Counted from the first letter of the stretch, positions 10,850 to 20,492 are shown. The stretch is 28,056 bases of DNA from Ophiocordyceps camponoti-saundersi (nom. inval.) (GCA_003339415.1 PDHQ01000387.1:389-28444); one strand, 5' to 3'. The notes: generated from the letters alone by a model not told the origin. A program made the numbers and translations.

Positions 10850-12327
10850 TCCTTCATCTATTCGCATGGACCCGACTTCAGTTCGCATCCCATCCCTTCA
10901 TCTATTCCACATCCGCTCGTCCATCCTATTCGCCGCCTTGATCATGAGCTCTTCTCCTCCCGTTCCGTCCTATTCTTCCAACCTCCTCTATTCGTCCATT
11001 CATCTATTCCTTCATGCATCGTTCCCATCTTATACCAACTGACCTCGACTTCCCACCCACACTTTCTACAGCTATAGTAATATCGAAAAGGAAAAAAAAA
11101 ACAAAATCCGGCCATCGTGATGCCCCCAGTCTTCTTTGTTGTATTACTATTCCTTCACCATCTTTACCCCCCCCCCCCAACATGGGTTCCCCAACACCCC
11201 TGTTTGATTTGTCTACCTACCTACACATGTATCTATCTCGGCCCGGCTTGTCTCGGCTGCATGGGCATGGCGTTGATAATCTCTTTGCGGATTTGTATAT
11301 ACCCCTCTCTCTTCCCTCCATCATGTGCCCATCCATCATACTTGCTTCTTCTCTACAGGTGCCCATACCACACTTTGCTTCTCCTCTACTGCTGCAAAAC
11401 TTGATACTCACAAGTACTCCGTTAAAAGAGAGTCTCCCTCCATACTCTACAGAGTATACGGACGTACTGTAGGTAGCCATCTTTGCTTCTTCACTACAAA
11501 GTACAAAGCTCTTCTTCCCTACGGATAGAAAACTCCCGTATGATACTTACTGCCTTCTTCTCGACAACCAAACCCTCTTCACACCTTTCTCGCTTCTCCT
11601 CAACCACTTCACACAAACCGCCACGCCAAGAATCCCCTCCCAACTCTTCTCCAAGTCACGAAATCAAGCTCCCACCAACCCGACAAACCAACACTTGCCT
11701 CGCCTCGACTCGACTCATCTTCGCAAAACCCACCTACAAATCTATGAATCACTTGACAATAACTGCTTTCTTCTAAAACATAACAAGTTCAGAAAACCTT
11801 GTACATACATAATTGCTTCTTCCCTTCAAGTAGGAATAACATTGTGCCAAGACTGCCTTTGCCCATCTAGAACCAAGTTCGAGCGTGAATGTTGTTGTTC
11901 CCCCTATTCCCAGCAGCTTGCTCACCCAAGTACACATCTCCTTTACGAATAGCAACTTCTTCTGACAAGAACAAGTCTAGCAATCTTATCTAGCATTGGC
12001 ACGCTTCCCTCTAAATGAACACCTACATTTGCTTCTCCTCTACTCCCCGAAGCTCAAGACTCTTATACTCACGTAACCCAAGTTAACCGTAGACACAGTC
12101 AAAGTCGAGAGACGAGCAATATAGAGTAAACTACTCTACTTGAGTAACCTTCTTTAACCTAGTTCTGACTGACCGCTCGATGATAGACAACAAGTCCCTT
12201 TCGGCAGTCCAAAAAGGAACAAACTCCCCCTCCGAAACGTCTGTCACTCTCTAACCCGCTATCAGCTCTTGATTGTGAAGGAGAGGACAGGCTGCACAAA
12301 GGCACCGCCAAAACCCCCGTCAGCCAA
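10850..12327. other. G-poor, pyrimidine-rich gene-free region
   Basis: No gene supported. The plus strand is markedly poor in G; long stretches such as 11560-11760 are almost entirely C, T and A. Microsatellites nearly disappear after about 11240. A degenerate motif close to TTGCTTCTYCTCTAC recurs about nine times between 11339 and 12046. The region lies downstream of the 3' end of the minus-strand E3 ligase gene. Confidence 0.65.
11339..12046 (+). repeat. Degenerate interspersed TTGCTTCTYCTCTAC repeats
   Basis: Copies or near-copies begin near 11342, 11376, 11482, 11547, 11588, 11763, 11813, 11952 and 12030, at irregular spacing (about 35-180 nt). The copies near 11376 and 12030 share TTTGCTTCTCCTCTACT and are both followed within about 30 nt by ATACTCAC. 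They look like diverged members of one short repeat family rather than a simple tandem array. Confidence 0.5.
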
Positions 12328-12802
12328 TCACCAAGCCATCACCATATCCTCGTCGTCAAGCTGATCCTCTGCATCGACCAGAGCCAACCGCACAAAGTTG
12401 CGAACCCATGCCTCCAGCATCGGGTCCAGGTTTGCCGCGTCGTCACCCTCTTGCTGTCGTCCTTCGTCTCCTTGTCCGACGGCGCCTCCTCGTCCACCGC
12501 CGCCTCTTCCTCGTCCGCCTCCGCCGCCCGCCGCTCCCCGTCTACCTCTGCCGCGCGGCCAGAGGTTTCGACCGCGACCTCTCTCGCCTATCATGACTGC
12601 CTCGACTTCCGCGGGTCGCCTTCCCCGGTCAGCACCGCGTCCTCGCCCTCCTCTCCGGGGGGGCCGACCCGCTGCTTGGCCCCGCTGTCTGGCCGGACGA
12701 GGGCGAGCGTCAACGGGCTCCTGGGGCGGTCGCCGTGGCATTGGTCCGCCGTTGTTCATGTTCCCGTTTTCAACCTCATCTTCGCTCTCGGGCTCGTCGT
12801 CT

Positions 12803-12834
<32 letters not shown>

Positions 12835-14350
12835 TTGAGCGCCGATGTTGAATTGCTCAAGGTAAGGTATCAGGTCCCAGTTAGGTGCCCTTCCTCCTTC
12901 AAAGCCCAGCCCGACGTCGTCGCCGTCGCCGTTCTCCAGCTCCCAGAGCCGCATGTAGCACGATGTGACCTTGCCGTCGCCCTGCTGGTTGTAATGTCTG
13001 TAAGGGTTCGCCGGATCGAGCCAGGACGAGCACAAGTAACAAAAGTGCGTCTCGCACCGGGAGCAAATCATGTGGTTGCACCCGTGTGTCTTCTGCGCCG
13101 GAGCGTTGCACGTCGGGCAGGGGCTGGTGTGCAGCTGCATGTACTCGAGCGACGCCTTGTCCTCCTCCGTCACTTCGTCCTTGTTCCGCTTCGGCGCGCA
13201 GCGGACGAATTCGCCGTGCCACGTCTGCAGGCAGCGGCTGCAAAAGGCGAAGCCGCAGTCCTCGCACACGCAAAGGAGATCGACCGGCTTAAATTTGCTT
13301 GGCTCCCCATCGCCGGCGGCGTCGTCTTCTTCATCCTCTCTGTCAGGCTCGACGTCCGACGTCTCGCCAAACTCCAGCCCCTCGGGTTTCTTGTGCCGCT
13401 TCGATCGGGCCGCTCCGTTGCACCACTGCCGCGGGCAGTAGACGGTGTCCTTGTCCGACTCGAGCTCCGTCTTGTACCTGAGCATCACGTACCGCTTGAC
13501 CAAGTCCTCACACAGGCCAATCTGCAGCAGCTCGCTAGGGCTGATGAATTTCTTGGCCTTACGCCGGCCCACCTCGGCTACGGAAGCGCGCTCTTTGGCG
13601 CAGTCAGGATCCAGGCATCGCACCGACGGCAGGTTGCCCTGCTCGATGGCGTCGCGATAGAAGTCTTTGAGACAGTCCAGGCAGAAAACATGGTTGCAAT
13701 CCATCATCTGGTGGCACAGCAAGCCTCTCTTGGGGTCTGGCAAGGGGTCAGGTCCTGGAACGCGCCGCGCTATCAACAGTCTGTGACTCACCCAGACAAA
13801 CGCGGCAATTCCATGTTTCCTTTTCGAATGCAGCACGCTTTGCCTTGATATCATAATCCAAAACGGCCAATCTGTGTGCCGAATCGATCCGAAGGGTGCC
13901 CTGAGCCGAAACGGCGCCGAAAACCTCCTCGGCAGCCCTCTGGATGTGGTCGATGTAGGTATAGGCGACGAGATCACCGCCGGCCTCCTCCCACAGCCTG
14001 AGCCCGTCACTCTCGAGTGTGGCCAATTTCTCAGGGGAAATCCACTGGGGTGTGGTCGAGAGGCTTATCAGTGGCGGGCAAGAGGACGGATAGCCGTCCG
14101 GGAGGATGAAGCGGAGGCGAAGCCACGGCAGATGAGAGATTAGCACCGATTCCGCTGCCTCTCGCTCGGCAGCTCCCTTATCGTCGGACGCTTCGAAATG
14201 CACCGTCACAGGCTGTGTCGGCTGAACAGGCAAGTCGAGCTCGAAAGCAAATGGAGAATCGTCCAAGGTTCGGATCTCGGGGTATATCGCCGTCAGCGTC
14301 TCGAGCTCGACGGACCGAGGGTCGTCATCGTCAACCGGGGCCCTGTCCAT
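12328..14350 (-). CDS. ITT1: RWD-RBR E3 ubiquitin-protein ligase, Itt1/RNF14-like
   Basis: Two exons, 14350-13792 and 13736-12328, give 655 residues. The 55-nt intron has a GTGAGT donor, a CTGAC branch point and a CAG acceptor. Splicing joins the first RING as CRVCLDPKRGLLC. An RWD domain spans about residues 10-150. RING1 starts at C182, IBR at about 287-366 and RING2 at C393. C406 in THGCNHM matches the catalytic Cys that RBR ligases use to take ubiquitin from E2 before passing it to substrate. After RING2 come ten Asp (488-497), an Arg/Gly-rich stretch (about 536-605) and an acidic end. The ATG at 14350 is chosen because it opens directly into the RWD domain; the frame further upstream has no better ATG. 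In known family members the protein acts in cytosol or nucleus; yeast Itt1 is linked to translation termination factors. The family is confident, the exact orthologue less so. Confidence 0.9.
13737..13791 (-). other. 55-nt intron inside RING1 of the RBR ligase gene
   Basis: Donor GTGAGT at 13791-13786, branch-like CTGAC shortly before the acceptor, acceptor TTGCCAG ending at 13737. A second acceptor (GTTCCAG) lies 18 nt upstream in the same phase. Using it would leave a 37-nt intron and insert six residues in RING1, so the downstream acceptor is preferred. Confidence 0.88.
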
Positions 14351-14798
14351 TTCGGCAGCCGTCTCATCGTGAAGAGAGCGCAGAAACAAGTTTACGACGT
14401 GCCGCCTTCGGCAGATAGGAGGAGGAGGAGTAAAAAATGGACAAAGGGTGGCCAAAATAGCCCAGCTTTAGGCTCGAAGGCTGTGTAGAAGGACGCAGGT
14501 GGTAGGTCGATCCAGGCGTGGCTGATTACCTAATCTGCAGGTCACTGATGGGGCACGGCTTTCGGGCCCTCGAACGCCTCGACTCGAACTTTGGGCGTGC
14601 CGATCACAACAGCTCCTTGCCTTTCGTCGCATGATATTGTACTGCTACACCAAGCAAGACAGGGAGCCCTCCCAATGTGCATGGCACCCATCGGACCTTG
14701 TATCTCATGACACCTTTCAACGGTCTTTTACTTCGTAAGATGCGAAGTAGGGACGTGAACGCACAATCACGTGCACGCCGCCCTACGTACATAGTCCT

Positions 14799-14812
14799 GT
14801 CGCCGTGGCAAC
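14799..14812. promoter_or_regulatory. Candidate RFX X-box upstream of the RBR ligase gene
   Basis: GTCGCCGTGGCAAC is an imperfect inverted repeat (GTCGCC, GT, GGCAAC) that fits the X-box bound by RFX-family factors, known in fungi as Crt1/Rfx1. It lies about 450 nt upstream of the ligase start codon. A CACGTG hexamer is at 14768-14773. Function is inferred from motif alone. Confidence 0.35.
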
Positions 14813-16696
14813 GACAGACGATCCTCTCGCGGGACGAAGATCAGAGTGGCTCGCAATCAATTTATCACGTACCGCGAGCTGGCGCGTTATAGATACGATA
14901 ATCCCGCCCTCAAGATCACTGCTCCCTCCTTCTTCACCGTTTGCACCTGTGGGCCGATCGCGAGACGCCCCGTCGGAGAAGACAAGATGGGCCGTGAGGT
15001 TCAGGCTGATCAGGAGCGGATAACCCCATGCGACGAGTGTAACTCGCGTACTTGTGATCGGACGCAGCAGCCACGATAGGTTCGAAGGTTGTTAAGAACA
15101 GCTTTGCGAGTGAACCTACGACAATGCCTCTTCTACTGCTGAATGGAGCAGCCGCGTCACGCATAAAGGCGTCTGCCGTACAAGCTAATGTCAGAAATGC
15201 CGTTTCGTGAGTCGAACCGTCATCGCATAAGCAACGGAGGCTGATAGCAGTGATAGGTCTGTCCCGCGCTCGCCGACTGCACGAAAAAGCTACTCGACAT
15301 TGATCAGGACCGCAGAATACGCGAGAACGCTCTGAGGCGATGATGCAGACGAAGCCGAGATTCAAGAGATCTAGGACATCGACCGGACGAAAGCGTGTTG
15401 CAACATTGTGTCGGTGCGTCGCTCCTTGGGCGCCGCATAGAACTCTCGCGCCCTTCGCAGCTCGGACACAGCCCGGACACAACCGACGAGTCAGTGGTCG
15501 CGGCATCAACATCGACGAAGTCACTCCTCTCACACGTCGTCGATTCTCGTGCTGCGACTGATGATAAGCTCGACGCCGCCCTTAGTGCCGTCCGATGCGG
15601 CACTTACATCGCTCATAGACCATCTATCCGACTACAGATTGGAGACGGCGACAATGTCGTCGCTGCGGGGAGGAAAAGGAAGGAGATGGCGGGACCCAAG
15701 AAGATGATCGCAGCTATCTCGTCGCCTACTACTATCCGAGTGCCGGAGATCACTAGCATCGGGTCGAGAAAGGCTTCTATCGAGGTTTAGGCCGAAGTCG
15801 AAAATGCGACTCGGCGCGCTTTGGACGAAGCGAAAGGGCGGGGAGAGTCGTGTCCCTTTCGTCGCTTCTACGACGAACCGAGCTCCTGCACAGCAACCGG
15901 CTCGATGCGAAGCGTGTTGCAAGAAAGAGGTCGACGAAAACACTGTCAAGCTGGTCAACGTGCCTGCGTTGAAGCGAACCCGCGTTGTCCCCCGGCAAAT
16001 CGAAGTTGAGCCTATCAAGCCCACTTGTCGAGGCAAGGCAACCGGCTGCAGAGAATGATGTCGGCAAGTCAGTCGTCTGTCGAAACTCGGTTCTCGATCG
16101 ACAAGGCAGGGTTCGTCTCCGATGTGCTGGCGTTTCTGAGCCGTCCTGAGATGGTGGGCGAACTGGCTGGACGGGAGGCATCGAATCGGACCCTGCGGAG
16201 GATACAGTCGGACTCTCCATAAGACTACGAAGATACTGCTAATGCCCCCAGTATAGAGTATCGAGTCCCTTCGCTGTCTTATGGACAACCCGGCTACTTT
16301 GTTCTCGGCTGAGGGAATAGGCCAGTTGTTGTTTCTCCAGGCTCTGCAAGTTGCGTCTTGAGGAGGGTGCAAAAGACAGTACCGACCGCCGTGATGGACC
16401 TCTCTGGCAGAGATGAGGACAGCCTCTCGCCGCACTGAAGTTGCCCTGTGCGGATGACAAGCTCTTTTCCCGAACCGTGCCATACGCGCGTCCGGACTGG
16501 TCAACAAAGCATGCCTTGGGAGACCAAGTCGCATTTCAGACAACACAATCACTAGTTGAAGCAAACCAAGCGCGTGTGCTACTCGTTTCCTGTCTGCTTT
16601 TCTCCGTGGTCTTTCGCGACGCCGTCGGTCAGGCTTGTTAGGTGCTCTGATTCGAGCTGACACGTCTCTGGACGGTCTGCAACTTGATGGGATGTA

Positions 16697-16723
16697 GCGA
16701 GAGTCGGCGCGCGAGAGTCGGCG
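16697..16723. repeat. Tandem duplication of a 14-bp unit
   Basis: The 13-mer GCGAGAGTCGGCG occurs twice, at 16697-16709 and 16711-16723, with a single C between. It is a recent-looking small duplication in otherwise non-repetitive sequence. Confidence 0.9.
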
Positions 16724-17094
16724 AACAGGTAGTAGAGAGGGCATCTGAGAGGAACGGACTGGACCTCAGTTCGATGCAGAGAAGGCCTCCGAGATGGCAC
16801 ACAATGTCGACCATCAGATTCCATATCCTCACACATGCAGAACATCTCTCGACAGAGAGACATCCAGACAGTTTATACAGTCGGGAAGAGATCATACAAG
16901 AAGAACAACTCCAAAGACAGCGCGAAAGAATCCCACATTGGTATCTCTGGCTGCAGATTCAATTCGTGATGCGTGAAAAATCGAGTCTCGAGAGAAGATC
17001 ACTCCCCAACACCATGCGACCCCCATGTCCAAATGACAGAGAAAATGCCCCTGACGACAAGCACAAAAAGAAGGGGGGAATGCCAAAGTCAGGC

Positions 17095-17744
17095 CTACCG
17101 CCAGACGCCCGCACTCCTCATAACCTGATCAAACTCATCGACATCAACGCCCCTGGCAACGCCCGCACCACCATTAGCCTCCAGTATCATATCCTTGAGG
17201 AGGTCATCGTCAACATCCTCCTTGAGAACAGCCGCGACGCGACGCAGATGAGCAAGGGTGATGGGCCCTTCAGCGCCATTGGTAAAGAGTCGAAAGGCTT
17301 CGTCTAGGTGCGCCCGACGCTCCTCGTCGCCCCCCTCGTCACGAGCGTGGAATTTAAGAGCGCAAATGGCGAAGAAGGGTTCAAAGGTAGCGTACCCGTC
17401 AGACGAAGGGTCGAGAATCGAGATGAATTCCGTCAATTCCGACGGCGAAGACGGCGGTATACCAAGCGCTCTGACAACAACAAACGGAACAAAGAAATCA
17501 GCCTCAGCGCATGATGGGAAAGAGAGAGTTCGTCGGTTGGTGAATCGTACATGAGAGCCGACTTGACATCGTCAACGGGCAGAACGCCATGCTTCTCCCC
17601 GTCAAAGGCCTCGCAGAAGAGACTCCAAGCCTCCTTGATGTCGCTCTCCTCCTGCGCCGAGACGTTATGCTCCTTGGCGAGCTTCGACTGCCGCGCTTTG
17701 GTCGCGCCCGAGGCCGGCGGCTTGCGCTTCGGGGGCTGGGCCAT
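17095..17744 (-). CDS. EF-hand (centrin/calmodulin-like) protein with degenerate loops
   Basis: Two exons, 17744-17551 and 17470-17095, encode 189 residues. The 80-nt intron (GTACGA donor, GTCAG acceptor) restores the segment SALIALGIPPSSP. A basic N-terminus (PKRKPP) is followed by two EF-hand pairs: loops near residues 48-59 (FDGEKHG), 85-96 (LDPSSDGYATF), 128-139 (FTNGAEG) and 162-176. Overall length and the KEAW and DEAF helices match centrin/Cdc31-like or calmodulin-like proteins, but each loop lacks one or more canonical calcium-binding side chains, so calcium binding is doubtful. In-frame coding continues just upstream of the chosen ATG, so an extra first exon is possible: an ATG at 17842-17840 directly precedes a GTACGT donor, and an acceptor near 17769 would join it in frame. 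It is divergently transcribed from the kinase-like gene beginning at 18081. Confidence 0.82.
17471..17550 (-). other. 80-nt intron of the EF-hand gene
   Basis: Donor GTACGA at 17550-17545, acceptor GTCAG ending at 17471. The phase is 2, with AT joined to A to give Ile. Reading through without splicing replaces the second EF-hand by a basic tail and a stop, so splicing is clearly needed for the full protein. Confidence 0.87.
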
Positions 17745-18080
17745 TTGCGCCTTGAGGTCAGCAACCTTGTCGCGAGGGAGAAGATGGGCTGAGGGAAAGG
17801 GAGAGGACGAGTGCGACCAGCTGCGGACTTCAGACGTACCATGACAAGGCTTCTGTTGAGGATGGAAGAGTTGAAGCGGTTGATGCGAATCGTCGTCGAT
17901 GCGATGATGAGCTTGATGAGCGGCGATGCCGTAGGGTAGGTAGGCAAGGTGGGTCGCGATCTACAGTGCGAACTATCATCAGAACATGTGTAAATTTAGA
18001 GCACCGACTTCACACCGTCCCTTGCCTCTCATAAGGCCGGCGCCAGACGAACAAGGGACAAACACAGCATATCAGTCCCA
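17745..18080. promoter_or_regulatory. Divergent intergenic region between EF-hand and kinase-like genes
   Basis: This 336-nt space separates the two start codons and must contain both promoters. It holds a short GTAGG repeat near 17932-17944 and the possible 5' exon and intron of the EF-hand gene (about 17842-17769). I see no clear TATA box. Confidence 0.6.
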
Positions 18081-19286
18081 ATGGCCGAGCCACGACAGGT
18101 GGCAGAAGCCATGCTCACCGAGCTCGACCTCGACCTCGTCTCCTGCTCCGAGATCCAGACGCTGTGGGCAGGCTACGGCCACATCTGCGCCCTCGAAGCG
18201 CGACCACGACACGGCTCGTCCGACGAAACGCAGCGACTCATCCTCAAGCTCATCTCGCCTCCTCCCCCTCCGCCGCAGGCTCCTGGTCAACGAGTGGATG
18301 AGGGCCACGTGCGCAAGATGCTCAGCTACCAGGTCGAGCAGTTCTGGTACGACGAGTTGGCGCCCAGGTTAGACTCGGAGGTGGCCGTGGCGCGATGCCT
18401 CGCCTCGACGCGATCGCGTCCCTTCGCCGACGACCGAGGCCTGACGACGGCCACCATCCTGACCGACCTGCGCGTCAACTTTCCCGTCAAAGTCCACCGC
18501 TCCCTCACACCGTGTCAGGTCCACGCGGCCCTCGACTGGCTAGCCCGCTTCCACGGCAGCGCCTGGCGCTGGTTGCCCCTCGATCGCGACGGCTTCCTCG
18601 ACCCGCCGCTTCAGGAAGTAGAAAAGAGAGGGGGGAATGCGCGTGCGGCCGGCTTGTGGCGCAACGGCGGATACACCTACCTCGCGACCCGACGGCGCGA
18701 ATACGCGACGCTGGCGGCCGACGACACATCCGAATGGTCCGACGCCCTGTGCCGGCCCGGCGTCGACGGTCAGCCCCCCATAGCGGAGCAGGCAGCGGCG
18801 TTCCTCGCGCCCGACGGCAGCGGCTCACGGTGGCAGACGTGCATCCACGGAGACGTCAAGTCGGAGAACCTCTTCGCGAAGACGACAGGCGACGGCGTCG
18901 CCTTCTTCGACTTTCAATACGTCGGTCTCGGCCTCGGCGTGTGCGACCTAGCCAAGCTCTTCACCTGCTCGGTACCGCTCAGCATGCTCCTCCCCACCGA
19001 CACGGACGAAGCATTGGATTCTCGGCTGCTTCCCATGTCGACGGGCGAGAGGGAGCTGCTGGACCGGTACCGAAGCAGGCTGCTACAAAGCCAAAAGGAT
19101 AAGCCATCTGATGCCGGGTACGAATGGAAGGATCTGGTCCGTCATTGGGAAACATCCCTCGTAGACTGGTGTCGCTTCCAGGCATCCTGGGGCTTCTGGG
19201 GGAACACCGAGTGGCTCCAGGCTCGGGTTCGCAACATTCTTGGGGATGTCGGTTGGAGAGAGTGGCTTCGACGACAACAGCGATGA
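18081..19286 (+). CDS. Aminoglycoside phosphotransferase/choline kinase-like protein
   Basis: A single uninterrupted frame of 401 residues opens at an ATG in good context (cccaATGG). The fold signature of the protein kinase-like small-molecule kinases is visible. The Brenner-type catalytic loop CIHGDVKSENLF has H256, D258 and the downstream Asn, and FFDFQYVG (about 275-282) supplies the metal-binding Asp in the DFG position. The N-lobe has a likely ATP lysine in RLILKLI (about residue 56) and a helix with Glu in QVEQFWYDEL. These point to the APH / EcKL / CHK-kinase group, which phosphorylates small hydroxylated substrates; the substrate cannot be told from sequence. There is no signal peptide or membrane segment. 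It diverges from the EF-hand gene and converges on the glyoxalase gene. High GC and low repeat content make it typical of this genome's coding sequence. Confidence 0.86.
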   Translation: MAEPRQVAEAMLTELDLDLVSCSEIQTLWAGYGHICALEARPRHGSSDETQRLILKLISPPPPPPQAPGQRVDEGHVRKMLSYQVEQFWYDELAPRLDSEVAVARCLASTRSRPFADDRGLTTATILTDLRVNFPVKVHRSLTPCQVHAALDWLARFHGSAWRWLPLDRDGFLDPPLQEVEKRGGNARAAGLWRNGGYTYLATRRREYATLAADDTSEWSDALCRPGVDGQPPIAEQAAAFLAPDGSGSRWQTCIHGDVKSENLFAKTTGDGVAFFDFQYVGLGLGVCDLAKLFTCSVPLSMLLPTDTDEALDSRLLPMSTGERELLDRYRSRLLQSQKDKPSDAGYEWKDLVRHWETSLVDWCRFQASWGFWGNTEWLQARVRNILGDVGWREWLRRQQR

Positions 19287-20492
19287 TGATGAAGGGGGTG
19301 GATGCAGCCTTGAAAGACGAAAGGTGAGGCCCTCGCCTTGTGTGTTTTTTCTTCTTCTCTTGTCTGTGTCGATCCGCTATTGGCGTCAAGTGTCAACTTG
19401 GCAGAGTCGACGCCCTGAGCGGCGCAAACTCTGCGCGCCTTTTGCAGGATAGCGGGAGACGAAGCGCGAAGCCGAGGCAGGGATGAGAAACCTCGGCGAC
19501 TCACCCACTGCTTTGGACCGACGATGTTGAAGGGAGGTGAGGAGAAGAGGCACATGTCAGTGTATGTGTGTCCCCCACGAATCCATCCATCCACCCACCC
19601 ATCGTCAACTCTTCGATCTACCTTCTCTTCACACTGCCAATCCTGAATCCACACCTCCTAACCCCCCCCCCCCTGCGCCCCCTGCAGTCGGCCCCACCCC
19701 GACGGACTAAATCCCTCCGCTCCCCGAGCGACAAAATTCTCTTCTCCCTCCCTCACTTCTCCGCTTCTCCCTCCCCCATCATCTTTCCTCATCCGCCCTC
19801 ATCTTTCGAACCTGAACCTCTAGGCAACCCGGTCTGATCTTGATCGTGACACGCCCTCGTCCTCCCTTGCCAGGCCTATATCAGGCAGCTGCGTTCTTTT
19901 TTTCTCTATTCAAAGTGGGAAAAAAAAAACTTCAAAGTTGGAATTTTCCCGCAATGGATGCTGTTCCTTGACGAATACTCGACACACCCCCTTTGGAAGA
20001 GAAGATTGATCGGGACGGAGATGAGAGGATGGTGAGGATTGGGTATTCCCACTGATTATCCACCCTTCTGCTTCGAATAGCTAGAGCTTGCCATCCATCA
20101 CCTTTCCACCAGGATGAGCAAGTGTGGACAGAGAAGCTAGATTGAGAAAGACGACCGACGCAGATTACGCACCTTGCCTCCTCTACGGCCGAGGTGCATT
20201 TCGAGACGTTGGAGACATATGAAATAACACATGCCACCTGTCTGTCTGCACATACATACATACATACATATAATGCACATACGGACGGACACACGGCAAA
20301 AAAAAAGTTCGCAATAAATCCCGCCCATGCTTTCCATCTTCCCCCCCCCCTTCCTTAGCATGTGCCCTCTCTCCGTCCAGCCTACAGACTCGTCTCACGA
20401 GGTCTATTCCGGGCCGCACGTCCCGACAGTAACAGGGAGGAAAAAGAGGAGGGAGGAGGGGTAAGCGTAGAACTGATCGGACATTGCCGAAC
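19287..20492. other. Convergent intergenic region
   Basis: About 1.2 kb between the 3' ends of the kinase-like gene and the glyoxalase gene. It contains C-rich and CT-rich sequence (19620-19830), a CATA tetranucleotide tract (about 20249-20270) with a nearby TACGGA, and several homopolymers. Frames here are short or Pro/Ser-rich, and no gene is supported. Both 3' UTRs presumably lie within it. Confidence 0.7.

Larger units (their letters stand above)
14351..17094. other. Microsatellite-free island; possible decayed coding sequence
   Basis: About 2.7 kb between two minus-strand genes without the simple repeats seen elsewhere. Positions 14351 to about 14850 probably include the promoter of the RBR ligase gene. 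From about 14850 to 16222 the plus strand carries protein-like segments in changing frames: 14846-15079, then 15395-15790 ending in a stop, 15804-16058 (Cys and Lys rich) and 16025-16222. No segment has a family motif I recognise, and I found no splice pattern that joins them. A decayed gene, an old mobile-element remnant or chance frames are all possible. Positions 16223-17094 show nothing recognisable. Confidence 0.35.

Noticed and set aside
12451..13848. 465-codon plus-strand frame
   Set aside because: It is the antisense shadow of the RBR ligase gene, kept open by high GC.
14846..14920. Segment FITYRELARYRY, reminiscent of the N-terminus of the Pol32/Cdc27 polymerase delta subunit
   Set aside because: Only about a dozen residues resemble it, neighbouring frames break at once, and the remaining family motifs are not visible.
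15632..16744. 370-codon minus-strand frame
   Set aside because: Arg/Ser-rich throughout with no recognisable domain; likely antisense or chance in GC-rich DNA.
16684..17307. 207-codon plus-strand frame
   Set aside because: Its second half is antisense to the EF-hand exon and the first half has no motif.
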